NCBI GenBank assembly: GCA_017554405.1
Contig: JAFZIK010000004.1
Coordinates: forward strand, 1 to 64,000
DNA from: Clostridia bacterium
Lineage (GTDB): Bacteria; Bacillota; Clostridia; Oscillospirales; Acutalibacteraceae
Direction: 5' to 3'
DNA: 64,000 bases
Below the pieces are notes generated by a model. It saw only the letters and a program-made list of their open reading frames with translations. It did not search any database and was not told where the DNA came from. The first letter of the stretch is position 1. The number at the start of each line of letters is the position of its first letter. A program made the translations under genes and the position numbers. Below are positions 33,699 to 41,894 of the stretch, piece after piece.

Positions 33699-35433
33699 TG
33701 TCATCACCTCCGCTTATCTGCTGTTCATATATCTCGCGGTAAATATCGGAACTGTTCATAAGCTCGCCGTGCGTTCCGACAGCCGATATCTCGCCGCCGT
33801 CAAGCACTATTATCATATCGGCGTCTTTTACCGAGGAGATACGCTGGGCTATTATTATTTTGGTGGTTTCGGGGATATAGCTTTTAAAGCCCTCCCTGAT
33901 TTTTGAATCGGTTTTGGTATCCACCGCGCTGGTGGAATCGTCAAGAATAAGTATCTTCGGCTTTTTGATAAGCGCACGGGCTATACAAAGGCGCTGTTTC
34001 TGACCGCCCGAAACGTTGGTGCCGCCCTGTTCTATATAGGTGTCGTATCCGTCGGGGAACGAATTTATAAACTCATCCGCCTGCGCCAACTTACACGCCG
34101 CCGCTATTTCCTCATCGGTGGCGTTTTCATCGCCCCAGCGCATATTCTCCTTTATGGTGCCCGAGAAAAGGCGGTTCTTTTGAAGCACCATCGCAACGCT
34201 GTCCCTCAGCACCTTAAGGTCGTAATCCTTAACGTTTACGCCGCCAACGATGACCTCGCCCTCGGTCGCATCGTAAAGCCTGGGGATAAGCTGAACAAGC
34301 GAGGATTTCCCGGTTCCGGTGCCGCCGATGATACCTACGGTCTGACCCGCTTTTATACTAACGTTTATATTCTTTACTGCATAGAGTTTGGCTTCCGCCG
34401 AATATTTGAAGCTGACGTTTTTAAATACTATATCGCCCGTTTTAACCTCGGTAACCGGGTTCTCGGGGCTTACAATCTCTGGTGAGGTCGAAAGCACCTC
34501 GCAAACGCGCTTTGCCGATTCAGCCGACATGGTGAGCATAACGTATATCATCGAAAGCATCATAAGGCTCATAAGTATCTGCATACTGTAGGTAAGCATT
34601 GCGGATATCTGCCCTACGTTGATAAGACTGCCGCGGCTTTCTATTGTAAGCTTTGAACCGACTATCAGCACAAACACCACGTTAAAATGCAGGCATAACT
34701 GCATAAGCGGATTGTTAAGCGCCACTATGCGCTCCGCCTTAACGAAATCGCGGCGGATATTCTCTGCGGCAACGCCGAACTTTTTCTTTTCGTATTCTTC
34801 GCGGGAGAAACCCTTTACGACCCGCATACCGCGCACGTTTTCCTCGATGGATTCGTTAAGCTTATCGTATTTGCGGAAAACGCTTCTGAATGCCGGCATA
34901 GCGAATTTTGCGATCAAAAACAACCCGACTATAAGCACGGGCACCACTATAACAAAGGTGAAAGCCAGACTGCCGCCCATCCTGTATGCCATAATTATCG
35001 CGAAAATAAACATAAGCGGGCTTCTTATCGCTATTCTTATAAGCATCATATACGCCATCTGGATATTGGTTATATCGGTAGTAAGGCGGGTAACGAGCGA
35101 GGCGGTTGAAAACTTATCCATATTTGAAAAGGTATAGTTCTGTATACGCGAAAAAACGTCATACCGGAGATTCTTAGAAAACCCGGCGGACGCCTTTGCG
35201 CAGGTAAAGCCGGCTATACCGCCGCACGCGAGGGACATAACCGCCAACAGGAGCAGAACTGCGCCGGTTTTAAGAAGCTCGGGTATCGGCAGGTTCTCTG
35301 TAACGCTGTTTACAAGGCTCGCCGTGATCGTGGGTATAAAGCATTCGATTATTACCTCACCTATAATAAATATAAGGGTGAGTATCGTAGGCGCTTTATA
35401 TTCCCTGATGCTTTTTGAAAGTGTTTTTATCAT
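33691..35433 (-). CDS. ABC exporter half-transporter, degenerate ATPase site
   Basis: Partner half of the exporter, 580 residues from ATG 35433 (GGAGG five bases upstream). It has six membrane helices and an NBD with Walker A IGGTGTGKSSL and signature NVSGGQKQRLCIA. In Walker B (ILILDDSTSAVD) the catalytic glutamate is aspartate, and the H-loop is IIAQRIS, with glutamine for histidine. These changes are typical of the non-hydrolysing site in asymmetric heterodimers, which supports pairing with the gene downstream. The ribosome binding site abuts the T tract of a terminator, so attenuation of expression is possible. Confidence 0.9.
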   Translation of the reverse strand: MIKTLSKSIREYKAPTILTLIFIIGEVIIECFIPTITASLVNSVTENLPIPELLKTGAVLLLLAVMSLACGGIAGFTCAKASAGFSKNLRYDVFSRIQNYTFSNMDKFSTASLVTRLTTDITNIQMAYMMLIRIAIRSPLMFIFAIIMAYRMGGSLAFTFVIVVPVLIVGLFLIAKFAMPAFRSVFRKYDKLNESIEENVRGMRVVKGFSREEYEKKKFGVAAENIRRDFVKAERIVALNNPLMQLCLHFNVVFVLIVGSKLTIESRGSLINVGQISAMLTYSMQILMSLMMLSMIYVMLTMSAESAKRVCEVLSTSPEIVSPENPVTEVKTGDIVFKNVSFKYSAEAKLYAVKNINVSIKAGQTVGIIGGTGTGKSSLVQLIPRLYDATEGEVIVGGVNVKDYDLKVLRDSVAMVLQKNRLFSGTIKENMRWGDENATDEEIAAACKLAQADEFINSFPDGYDTYIEQGGTNVSGGQKQRLCIARALIKKPKILILDDSTSAVDTKTDSKIREGFKSYIPETTKIIIAQRISSVKDADMIIVLDGGEISAVGTHGELMNSSDIYREIYEQQISGGDDNG

Positions 35434-35442
35434 TTCTGCCTC

Positions 35443-35471
35443 CAAAAAACAGGGGGAGGATCCCCTCCCCA
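35443..35471 (-). terminator. terminator abutting the ABC exporter ribosome binding site
   Basis: On the minus strand GGGGAGG pairs with CCTCCCC around a four-base loop and is followed by TGTTTTTT. The GGAGG ribosome binding site (35439-35443) begins directly after the T tract. The CCTCC arm could alternatively pair with that site. No promoter was found between this hairpin and the exporter gene. Confidence 0.7.
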
Positions 35472-35496
35472 AGTGATATTGCTTAAAAGATCCCGC

Positions 35497-35973
35497 TTAA
35501 GAAGGATCGATCTGCGCTAAAACGCTCCGGTAATAATCGAGGGTCTCTTCGCATATCGCGTCTGCCTTTGCATTTTTGGCTTCAAGATCGCCTTCACCCG
35601 TTGCGGCGGCTAAAATTTCCGCCTTTGCGACCTCGGTTTTGCCGAGCAGCAGGTTTACAAGCTCGCGGTGGTCGGTATTTCCGCCGGAAGTGAGCTTATT
35701 GCTGCAGTTTGCCGCTTCAATGACAAGTTTGCCGATGACCTCTGAAGCATACTCGAATTCGGGCTGAAGCTTTTTATTGTTTTCCACCTTTTCTTTAAGG
35801 CGCTCTAACGGCTCGGTTGATACGGTTTGCTCTTTTTTCTTTTCACTGCTTAAAGCGTTTACCTTATCTTCGAGCTCTTTTATCCTTTTATCCTTTAAGG
35901 CGTTTTGCCCGCGCAACTGTTCAAGCTGCTCGAATAAAGAAATGTTCTGCGCCAAAAGTGCTTTTTTACGCAT
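35497..35973 (-). CDS. small coiled-coil protein, function unknown
   Basis: I do not recognise it. From ATG 35973, which overlaps the AI-2E gene stop (ATGCGTAA), it is 158 residues. Residues about 10-55 are predicted coiled coil (ISLFEQLEQLRGQ ... KDKRIKELEDKVNAL), followed by a charged linker and a helical C-terminal half (EFEYASEVIGKLVIEAANCSNKL; TEVAKAEILAAATGEG). There is no signal peptide, membrane segment or metal motif. Earlier in-frame ATGs at 35994 and 36012 are possible but lack a better site. The layout recalls small septum or DivIVA-type proteins, but that is only an impression. Confidence 0.65.
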   Translation of the reverse strand: MRKKALLAQNISLFEQLEQLRGQNALKDKRIKELEDKVNALSSEKKKEQTVSTEPLERLKEKVENNKKLQPEFEYASEVIGKLVIEAANCSNKLTSGGNTDHRELVNLLLGKTEVAKAEILAAATGEGDLEAKNAKADAICEETLDYYRSVLAQIDPS

Positions 35974-37201
35974 CTTCCCCGTCCTCTCCGACATTGTTTT
36001 CTGCCGCTTCAAGCGCCTCGCGGCTGTAGGCGTTGCTATCGGTGGGTTTGTTCTTCTGCTTTAAGCGGAAGTTAACAAGCAAAGTAAAGGCATAATAAAT
36101 AACGGCAAAGGCGGGAACGCCCACAAGCATTCCTATAACGCCGAACAGACCGCCGCCCACAACGATCGCGACCATTACCCAGAAGGTCGAAAGACCGGTC
36201 TTATCGCCCAGTATCTTAGGACCTATGACGTTACCGTCAAGCGTTTGAAGAAGGATTATAAATATTATGAAGTAAAGACCCTTGAGCGGATCGGCTATGG
36301 TTACGAGTATCGCCGAAGGTATGCCGCCAATATAAGGACCGAATACCGGTATAAAATTGGTTATGCCCACGATTACCGAAACGATCACCGCATACGGTAT
36401 ACCGAGCGCCGCCGTGCCGATAAAGCAGAGCACGAAGATTATAAGCGAATCAAGCAGTTTTCCGTTGATAAAGCCGCTGAACACCTTATGGCTTTTAGAG
36501 GTCCAGGAAAGTATACGGCCTACTGTCTTATCGCTCAAAAACGCGTAAAGCGCCTTTTTGCAATGCTTTATAAGACGATCTCTGTTCAGTAGAATGTAGA
36601 TCGCAAAAATAATGCCTAACGCAAATTCCTTTACGAAATTAAGCGCGCCCCAGGCAACGCTCCAGGCGCCGGTCGCAATATATCCCACAAAGCTTGAAAC
36701 GTCGTTGGTCAGCCAGTTTCTTTCGTAATCGATCATACCGGTAAAGGCGCCCTTGAGGTATTCGTTTTCCTTAAGGAAGTTATCGCCCCACGCCGAAAAA
36801 GCATCTATCTTTTCGGGCAAAGCGTCTATGAACGAACCCATACTGCTTATAAACTGCGGTATTATCATCCAGAAAAATCCGACGATCAGAAAAACGAAGA
36901 TAAGCATTCCGAGAATAACGCTTGTAAAATACGATGTTTTTTTGGCGCTTTCCGGTTTTTTAAAGGCGCGGGCGGTAAGCTTATATATGTTACCGTCAAA
37001 GAAATTAACCATCGGGTTTACGAGATAGGCGATAACAAGACCGAAGATGACCGGATTGAAGACCGAGATTATCCGCTTAATAAAGCTCCATACGTCTCTT
37101 ATATTAAAAACCAAAAACGCAAAAAGAATACTTGCGGCGATAACCAGGAACGCGGTTATGCCCTTAAAAACGTATTCTCTTTTAAAATTCCTGTTATTCA
37201 C
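35966..37201 (-). CDS. AI-2E family (PerM-like) membrane transporter
   Basis: This is a 411-residue member of the AI-2E exporter superfamily, whose substrates vary (signals, ions, metabolites). It has about eight membrane helices, the family motif in GITNFIPVFGPYIGGIPSA, and a conserved C-terminal block (LLQTLDGNVIGPKILGDKTGLS ... GGLFGVIGMLVGVPAFAVIYY). The start codon is GTG with GGAG eight bases upstream, overlapping the VanZ stop. The substrate is not deducible. Confidence 0.88.
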   Translation of the reverse strand: MNNRNFKREYVFKGITAFLVIAASILFAFLVFNIRDVWSFIKRIISVFNPVIFGLVIAYLVNPMVNFFDGNIYKLTARAFKKPESAKKTSYFTSVILGMLIFVFLIVGFFWMIIPQFISSMGSFIDALPEKIDAFSAWGDNFLKENEYLKGAFTGMIDYERNWLTNDVSSFVGYIATGAWSVAWGALNFVKEFALGIIFAIYILLNRDRLIKHCKKALYAFLSDKTVGRILSWTSKSHKVFSGFINGKLLDSLIIFVLCFIGTAALGIPYAVIVSVIVGITNFIPVFGPYIGGIPSAILVTIADPLKGLYFIIFIILLQTLDGNVIGPKILGDKTGLSTFWVMVAIVVGGGLFGVIGMLVGVPAFAVIYYAFTLLVNFRLKQKNKPTDSNAYSREALEAAENNVGEDGEDA

Positions 37202-37670
37202 CCTTGCTTCTCCTTAAACTTATAAGATAGCATACCACCGCGGCTATCAGCACGCCGGCGAAATCTATCATAACGTCGGTAAACCCGCAGGACCGGCCTT
37301 CAACAAACAACTGATGGACCTCATCGCTTATCGCGTAAAGAAGACCCGATACGAGTGAAATGATCAAATGATACGTCCCGGATAAACCCTTGAAGGTCGA
37401 AACGAATATATATATCAGCGCGCCGAGAACGGCATATTCAAAGAAGTGAGCCGATTTTCTCACCGCGCCCGACATATTTGATATAACGCTTGCCTTTTGA
37501 GCGTCGTTTAACTTATCGTAGCTCGGATAAACCGCCGCCGCGACCTTTTCGACTATACCGCCGCTCGTGTTGTTCGAGGCGGCGGCGGGCTGCGATGAGA
37601 AAAAGAATATAATGCTCATCCATATAAGCAAAAGGCAAAGCGAAACGTATCTTAATATCTTTTTTTTCAT
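37194..37670 (-). CDS. VanZ family membrane protein
   Basis: A 158-residue VanZ-like protein with four hydrophobic segments and the family residues FFFSSQPA near the first helix, RKSAHFFEYAVLG in the second, and SDEVHQLFVEGRSCGFTDVMIDFAG near the end (two parts: SDEVHQLFVEGR and DVMIDFAG). VanZ proteins are linked to teicoplanin resistance and envelope traits, but most members have no known function. It lies in the ftsEX-M23 operon. Confidence 0.88.
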   Translation of the reverse strand: MKKKILRYVSLCLLLIWMSIIFFFSSQPAAASNNTSGGIVEKVAAAVYPSYDKLNDAQKASVISNMSGAVRKSAHFFEYAVLGALIYIFVSTFKGLSGTYHLIISLVSGLLYAISDEVHQLFVEGRSCGFTDVMIDFAGVLIAAVVCYLISLRRSKGE

Positions 37671-37678
37671 CAGGCGGA

Positions 37679-38896
37679 CTATCCCTTAAGAAGCGGATAG
37701 GGATTGACCCAGCTTCCGTTCTTCTGAATACCGATATGCAGGTGCGGACCGGTGGAATTGCCGGTGGTGCCTACGTAACCGAGCACCTGCCCCTGTTTTA
37801 CCTTCTGATTGACCGATACGATAATTTTGGTGGCGTGGGCATAAAACGCAACGTATTTTGCCTGAGTGCCCTTTATGGTCATCGTTCCGTGGTTGACCGC
37901 GCAGTAGTTGCCGTAGCTTGCGTTGCCTCTCTTGCCCATTGCCGCGGTCCAGTTGCTTACCGCGATATATACAACACCGTCCGCAATAGCGAGTATCGGT
38001 TTGCCGGAAATACCGCTGCCGGCGATATCCATACCGTTATGGGTCGGGCGTTTTGCGGTTCTGAAACCGCTTGAAATGGAATAATAACCTGCCACCGGCC
38101 ACATAAATCCGGTATTGGGGTTAATAAAGGTCGCCGCGGAGTTGCCCTGTTTGGCGATGTCCGCTTCAAGATCCGCCTTAAGCTTTGCTATCGCCGCATC
38201 GTTGGCGCTCTTTTCCGCGTTGTCCGCCTTTATTTCCTTTGATATCTCGTTGTATAACTTTGTTGCCTCATCCTGCCGGGCTTTAAGCTCATCCTGCTGT
38301 TTCTTGACCTCGTTTTTAAGTTCGACCTGGCTCTCAAGAAGCGTCTGGTTTTCGGCATTTATGGCATCAAGCTCATCGATTTCCGCGCTGAGCTTTTCCA
38401 TAAACTGTTTATCCTTTTTGCTTACCGCCTCGGTAAGCTTCTGAAGCTGGAGATACTCCGAAAAATCGTTGGCGCTCAAAAGCACCTTGAGCGAACTGTC
38501 CCACCCGCTCATATAGATAGCGCGGATACGTTTTTTGAATTCAAGCTTATCCGCCTCGATCTCGGTTTCCTTTTGTGCGATCTTAGCCTTGTTTTCGGCG
38601 ATCACCGTGTTTATGCGGTTTATTTCCGCGTTGTAGGCGTTTATGATCGCCTGAATATTTGTTATTTCATCATTCAGCGCTTTAAGTATCTTCTCTTGCT
38701 GACCCTGCTTGCTTTTAAGCTGGGCTATCTCGTTTGCAAGTTTCTGATTTTCCTGCTGATATTTGCTTATTTTATTCTGAATAGCGCTCTTCTGCGCATC
38801 GGTAAGCGCAAGGGAAGGCGACGATCCTATAAAGGTGATAAGCACGATCACCGCGCACAAAAGCACCGGAACAACTGATTTTCTTATCCTGTTCAT
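37679..38896 (-). CDS. secreted coiled-coil M23 endopeptidase, probable FtsEX partner
   Basis: This is a 405-residue EnvC/PcsB-like wall hydrolase. It has a signal peptide (residues about 1-31, cleavage near SPSLALT), a long coiled coil (about 35-235, KISKYQQENQKLANEI and following heptads), and a C-terminal M23 domain with zinc ligands in THNGMDIAG and PHLHIGIQ, plus VAFYAHATK. It lies 11 bases after ftsX. In known systems FtsEX controls exactly such a coiled-coil hydrolase at the septum, so functional coupling is a sound inference. A GGGAGG site precedes the ATG. Confidence 0.9.
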   Translation of the reverse strand: MNRIRKSVVPVLLCAVIVLITFIGSSPSLALTDAQKSAIQNKISKYQQENQKLANEIAQLKSKQGQQEKILKALNDEITNIQAIINAYNAEINRINTVIAENKAKIAQKETEIEADKLEFKKRIRAIYMSGWDSSLKVLLSANDFSEYLQLQKLTEAVSKKDKQFMEKLSAEIDELDAINAENQTLLESQVELKNEVKKQQDELKARQDEATKLYNEISKEIKADNAEKSANDAAIAKLKADLEADIAKQGNSAATFINPNTGFMWPVAGYYSISSGFRTAKRPTHNGMDIAGSGISGKPILAIADGVVYIAVSNWTAAMGKRGNASYGNYCAVNHGTMTIKGTQAKYVAFYAHATKIIVSVNQKVKQGQVLGYVGTTGNSTGPHLHIGIQKNGSWVNPYPLLKG

Positions 38897-38907
38897 AACG
38901 TCCTCCC

Positions 38908-39906
38908 TTATATTGCCGAAAATTCACTGCCTTCGCGGCGGAGATATTTTCTTATCATAATAAAGCTGCCTATAGCGCCTGCGAGGATACCGATAACAAG
39001 GAATATACCAAGCAGGTATAGCACCGCATCTTTATACCTCACAAGTTCTACCATCGAGAAGGTTTTTTCCATCGCCTCGGACGCAACGCGGTAGCAGAAA
39101 TAAAGCAGACCTGCCGCGATACCCGCCGAGAAAACTCCGATAAGTATACCCTCAACAACAAACGGTATGCGAACAAAAGCGTTTGTGGCGCCCACCGCTT
39201 TCATTATACTGATCTCGAGCTTGCGGCTATACATAGTTATTCTTATTGTGTTGCAAACAACGACCAGCGATATAAGCAAAAGTATCGAGATTATCCATAC
39301 GCCCGCGATAAAAAGACCGTTTTTAAAGGCGGTTATACGGTCGGCAAGATCGCCTTGCTCCTCAATACTGTCAACACCTTCGATTTCTTTGATCTGATCG
39401 ACCGTTTCGCGAAACCGCCCCATATCCTTCATAGTTACGCGAGCGGCATCCGAAAGCGGGTTATCTTCCTCGAGAAAATCAAAAAACTTTTTCTCACTCT
39501 CTCCGAAATGATCCCTCGTGGCGGTCAATCCCTCATCGGCGGGGATATACTCTACCGAATCAACGTTATCAAGCGCCGCTATCTTATCGCAGAACGCCTT
39601 TGCCTCTTCTTCGTTATGGATAACATACATATCGGGCGTTATGCCGTTCTGATCGCCGCCCTCGGTTACTTTTTTGACCGAATCATCGTAAAGCGCCCAA
39701 TGGTAATCTTTCATTGAAACGATAACAACGTTCTGCTTTTCGAGAACGCCGAGCGCGCGAGATATGTTCTGCGATATAAGGAGCGCCAGCCCGAGCAATA
39801 CCATACAGGCAACGAGCACGCCCATTGAAGCGAGCGTCATAAGCCGGTTTGCCCAGGCGCCCTTGAAGCCCTCGCCTATAAGATATCTGAAGCTTCTTGC
39901 TTTCAT
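38908..39906 (-). CDS. ftsX: cell division membrane protein FtsX
   Basis: Permease-like partner of FtsE; it transmits ATP hydrolysis to extracellular wall hydrolases. The 332-residue protein has four membrane helices (about 20-45, 200-225, 250-275, 295-320) and a large extracellular loop of about 150 residues between the first two. The conserved IRITMYSRKLEISIMKAVGATNAFVRIPF segment (in parts: NTIRITMYSRKLEI, IMKAVGATNAF) is typical. It overlaps ftsE by four bases. Confidence 0.94.
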   Translation of the reverse strand: MKARSFRYLIGEGFKGAWANRLMTLASMGVLVACMVLLGLALLISQNISRALGVLEKQNVVIVSMKDYHWALYDDSVKKVTEGGDQNGITPDMYVIHNEEEAKAFCDKIAALDNVDSVEYIPADEGLTATRDHFGESEKKFFDFLEEDNPLSDAARVTMKDMGRFRETVDQIKEIEGVDSIEEQGDLADRITAFKNGLFIAGVWIISILLLISLVVVCNTIRITMYSRKLEISIMKAVGATNAFVRIPFVVEGILIGVFSAGIAAGLLYFCYRVASEAMEKTFSMVELVRYKDAVLYLLGIFLVIGILAGAIGSFIMIRKYLRREGSEFSAI

Positions 39907-40634
39907 TCCTGAACACCCCCCGTATTATCCGCAACGATCCTGCCTGAATCAAGCATGATCACGCGGTGCTTGAAATCGCGGACCAGATTGTGATCGTGGG
40001 TGACCATTAAAACGGTGGTGCCCTTTTTGTTTATCTCGGTAAGGAGCGAAACTATCTCGTAAGACATATTGGGGTCAACGTTACCCGTGGGCTCGTCCGC
40101 AATGATAAGATCGGGGGAATTAACGAGCGCGCGCGCAAGACCTACGCGCTGCTGTTCGCCGCCCGAAAGCTCATCCGGCATCGATCTTGCCTTATCGCCG
40201 AGGCCCACCTTTGAAAGCGCCTTGGAGACCTCTTTGCGGATCTCGCGGTTGTTGGCGCCCACAACGTGCATGGCAAAGGCAACGTTTTCAAAAACGTTCA
40301 TCTTGGGTATAAGGCGGAAATCCTGGAAAACGATGCCCATGGTGCGCCTTAGCATGGGAATATACTTACGGCGCATTTTGGTAAGATTATAGCCGTTTAC
40401 CATGATCGTTCCCGTATTTGCCTTTTCCTCGCGCATAATAAGCTTCATAAAGGTGCTTTTGCCCGCGCCGGATGAACCGACCACGAAGGCAAACTCGCCT
40501 TTGTTTATGCGTATATTAACGTCCTCGAGGGCATGGGTGCCCGAACGGTATGTTTTTGAAACGCCCTTGAATTCTATTACCGGTCTGTCTTCAGCCGGCG
40601 CCTGAACGGGCATATTTAAGTTGTTTTCAGCCAT
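39903..40634 (-). CDS. ftsE: cell division ATP-binding protein FtsE
   Basis: This is the ABC ATPase of FtsEX. The 243-residue protein has Walker A VGSSGAGKSTF, Q-loop FQDFRLIPKM, signature LSGGEQQRVGLARA, Walker B LIIADEPTGNVD and H-loop MVTHDH. The IPKMNVFENVAF segment is typical of FtsE. An N-terminal extension of about 20 residues (NNLNMPVQAPAEDRP) is unusual. It follows the CdaR-type regulator gene after 17 bases. Confidence 0.95.
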   Translation of the reverse strand: MAENNLNMPVQAPAEDRPVIEFKGVSKTYRSGTHALEDVNIRINKGEFAFVVGSSGAGKSTFMKLIMREEKANTGTIMVNGYNLTKMRRKYIPMLRRTMGIVFQDFRLIPKMNVFENVAFAMHVVGANNREIRKEVSKALSKVGLGDKARSMPDELSGGEQQRVGLARALVNSPDLIIADEPTGNVDPNMSYEIVSLLTEINKKGTTVLMVTHDHNLVRDFKHRVIMLDSGRIVADNTGGVQE

Positions 40635-40651
40635 TATGGCTCACACCTTTT

Positions 40652-41728
40652 TCAGTATTTTATCGGATTGCTGCGAAGATACTTATCTACCATAAGCGCG
40701 ATCTTGAATACTATCGCGTGGTCAAACTGGCGAAGATCAAGACCGGTTATCTTCTTTATCTTTTCAAGGCGGTAGACCAGGGTGTTGCGGTGAACGAAAA
40801 GCTTTCTTGAGGTCTCGGAAACGTTAAGGTTGTTTTCAAAGAACCTCTGGATCGTAAAGAGGGTCTCCTGATCGAGATTATCTATTGAGCCGCGCTTGAA
40901 GACCTCGTGCAAAAAGGTCTCGCAAAGGGTGGTGGGCAACTGATAAATAAGCCGCGCAATACCGAGATTATCATAGGAAACGATCGTTTTATCGGTATCG
41001 AATACCTTACCGACCTCAAGTGCCGTTTGCGCCTCCTTAAACGAGCGGGCAAGGTCCTTTATGTTTGAAACGGTGGTGCCTATGCCTATCACCGAATGAA
41101 CGTAAAACTCGCCCGAAAGGGTATCGGCTATCGAGGAAGCAAGGTTCTCCATATCGCGGGGACCTATCTCCCTTGATATCTCCTTTACGAGAACTATATC
41201 GCTTTCGTTTATGCTGATGATGAAATCCTTGTTCCTGTCCGGGAACAGGTTCTGCAAAACGTCATAAACCGAAAGATCGTTATGATCGAGGTTGCGAACG
41301 ATTATCACGGCGCGGTTAACATCGCTGTTGAAGTAAAGCTCGCGCGCCTTAAGGTAGATATCGCCGGGAAGGATATTATCGAGGATTATGTTCTTGATAA
41401 GACTGCTCTTATCGTATTTTTCATCGTAATAATTTTTGATGTTCGCAAAGGAAATAGCGATTATCGAGGCAGTCTTGCCCGCCGCGGCATCTACGCCTTC
41501 AACGAAAACGGCGTAACTCTCCCCCTGCGAAGAGGATATGAGCTTAACGGTATAACCGTTATCCTTTATAAGCTCGCCCGATACCACCGGCTGAATGCCC
41601 AGTGATTCGCCTATTTTGCCCAGCTCGCTGCAGGCGACGATCGTGCCCGCCGAATCAACGACACCGAACGTATTATCGATAACATCCTTCATCTGATGTA
41701 TAAAACTCTGGAATAAACGACTTGCCAT
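40652..41728 (-). CDS. CdaR/PucR-type transcriptional regulator
   Basis: Family members have a C-terminal PucR helix-turn-helix. From ATG 41728 (GGGGGAAG upstream) the protein is 358 residues. The N-terminal region (about 1-120) resembles a sensor domain (IDNTFGVVDSAGTIVACSELGKIG), the middle a GGDEF-like/PucR fold, and the C-terminus has the HTH signature LNVSETSRKLFVHRNTLVYRLEKIKKITGLDLRQ (in parts: LNVSETSRKLFVHRNTL, YRLEKIKKITGLDLRQ). It is the first gene of the ftsE-ftsX-M23-VanZ-AI-2E unit. Its promoter contains the palindrome also found before the other M23 gene, so it may regulate itself and that gene; this is a hypothesis. Frames upstream of 41728 lie across the promoter and are not coding. 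Confidence 0.85.
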   Translation of the reverse strand: MASRLFQSFIHQMKDVIDNTFGVVDSAGTIVACSELGKIGESLGIQPVVSGELIKDNGYTVKLISSSQGESYAVFVEGVDAAAGKTASIIAISFANIKNYYDEKYDKSSLIKNIILDNILPGDIYLKARELYFNSDVNRAVIIVRNLDHNDLSVYDVLQNLFPDRNKDFIISINESDIVLVKEISREIGPRDMENLASSIADTLSGEFYVHSVIGIGTTVSNIKDLARSFKEAQTALEVGKVFDTDKTIVSYDNLGIARLIYQLPTTLCETFLHEVFKRGSIDNLDQETLFTIQRFFENNLNVSETSRKLFVHRNTLVYRLEKIKKITGLDLRQFDHAIVFKIALMVDKYLRSNPIKY

Positions 41729-41780
41729 TTTGAAACACTTCCCCCAAATAAAATTATATTTACATAATATGCTATTTTCT

Positions 41781-41810
41781 ATAATACACAAAAAGTTACA
41801 AAATTGCAAC
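41781..41810 (-). promoter_or_regulatory. sigma-A promoter with palindrome over the -35 box (cdaR-ftsEX-M23 operon)
   Basis: On the minus strand TTGCAA (41804-41809) and TATTAT (41781-41786) are 17 bases apart. The palindrome GTTACAAAATTGCAAC (41795-41810) covers the -35. The whole element is almost identical to that at 10789-10817, apart from one inserted base. Confidence 0.65.
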
Positions 41811-41848
41811 CGATTTAAGAAAAAATTTACAATTTTTTTAAGGCGCAT

Positions 41849-41875
41849 AAAAAAAGCCGCGCAGAGAGCGCGGCA
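41849..41875 (-). terminator. terminator of the murC-prfB-lipoprotein operon
   Basis: A perfect 7-bp stem GCCGCGC/GCGCGGC with AGAGA loop is followed on the minus strand by seven T residues. Confidence 0.85.
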
Positions 41876-41894
41876 AAACCTTAAAACACGGTAT

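Noticed and set aside
41729..41848. N-terminal extension of the CdaR-type regulator
   Set aside because: The extra 40 codons lie across the promoter; the ATG at 41728 has a proper ribosome binding site.
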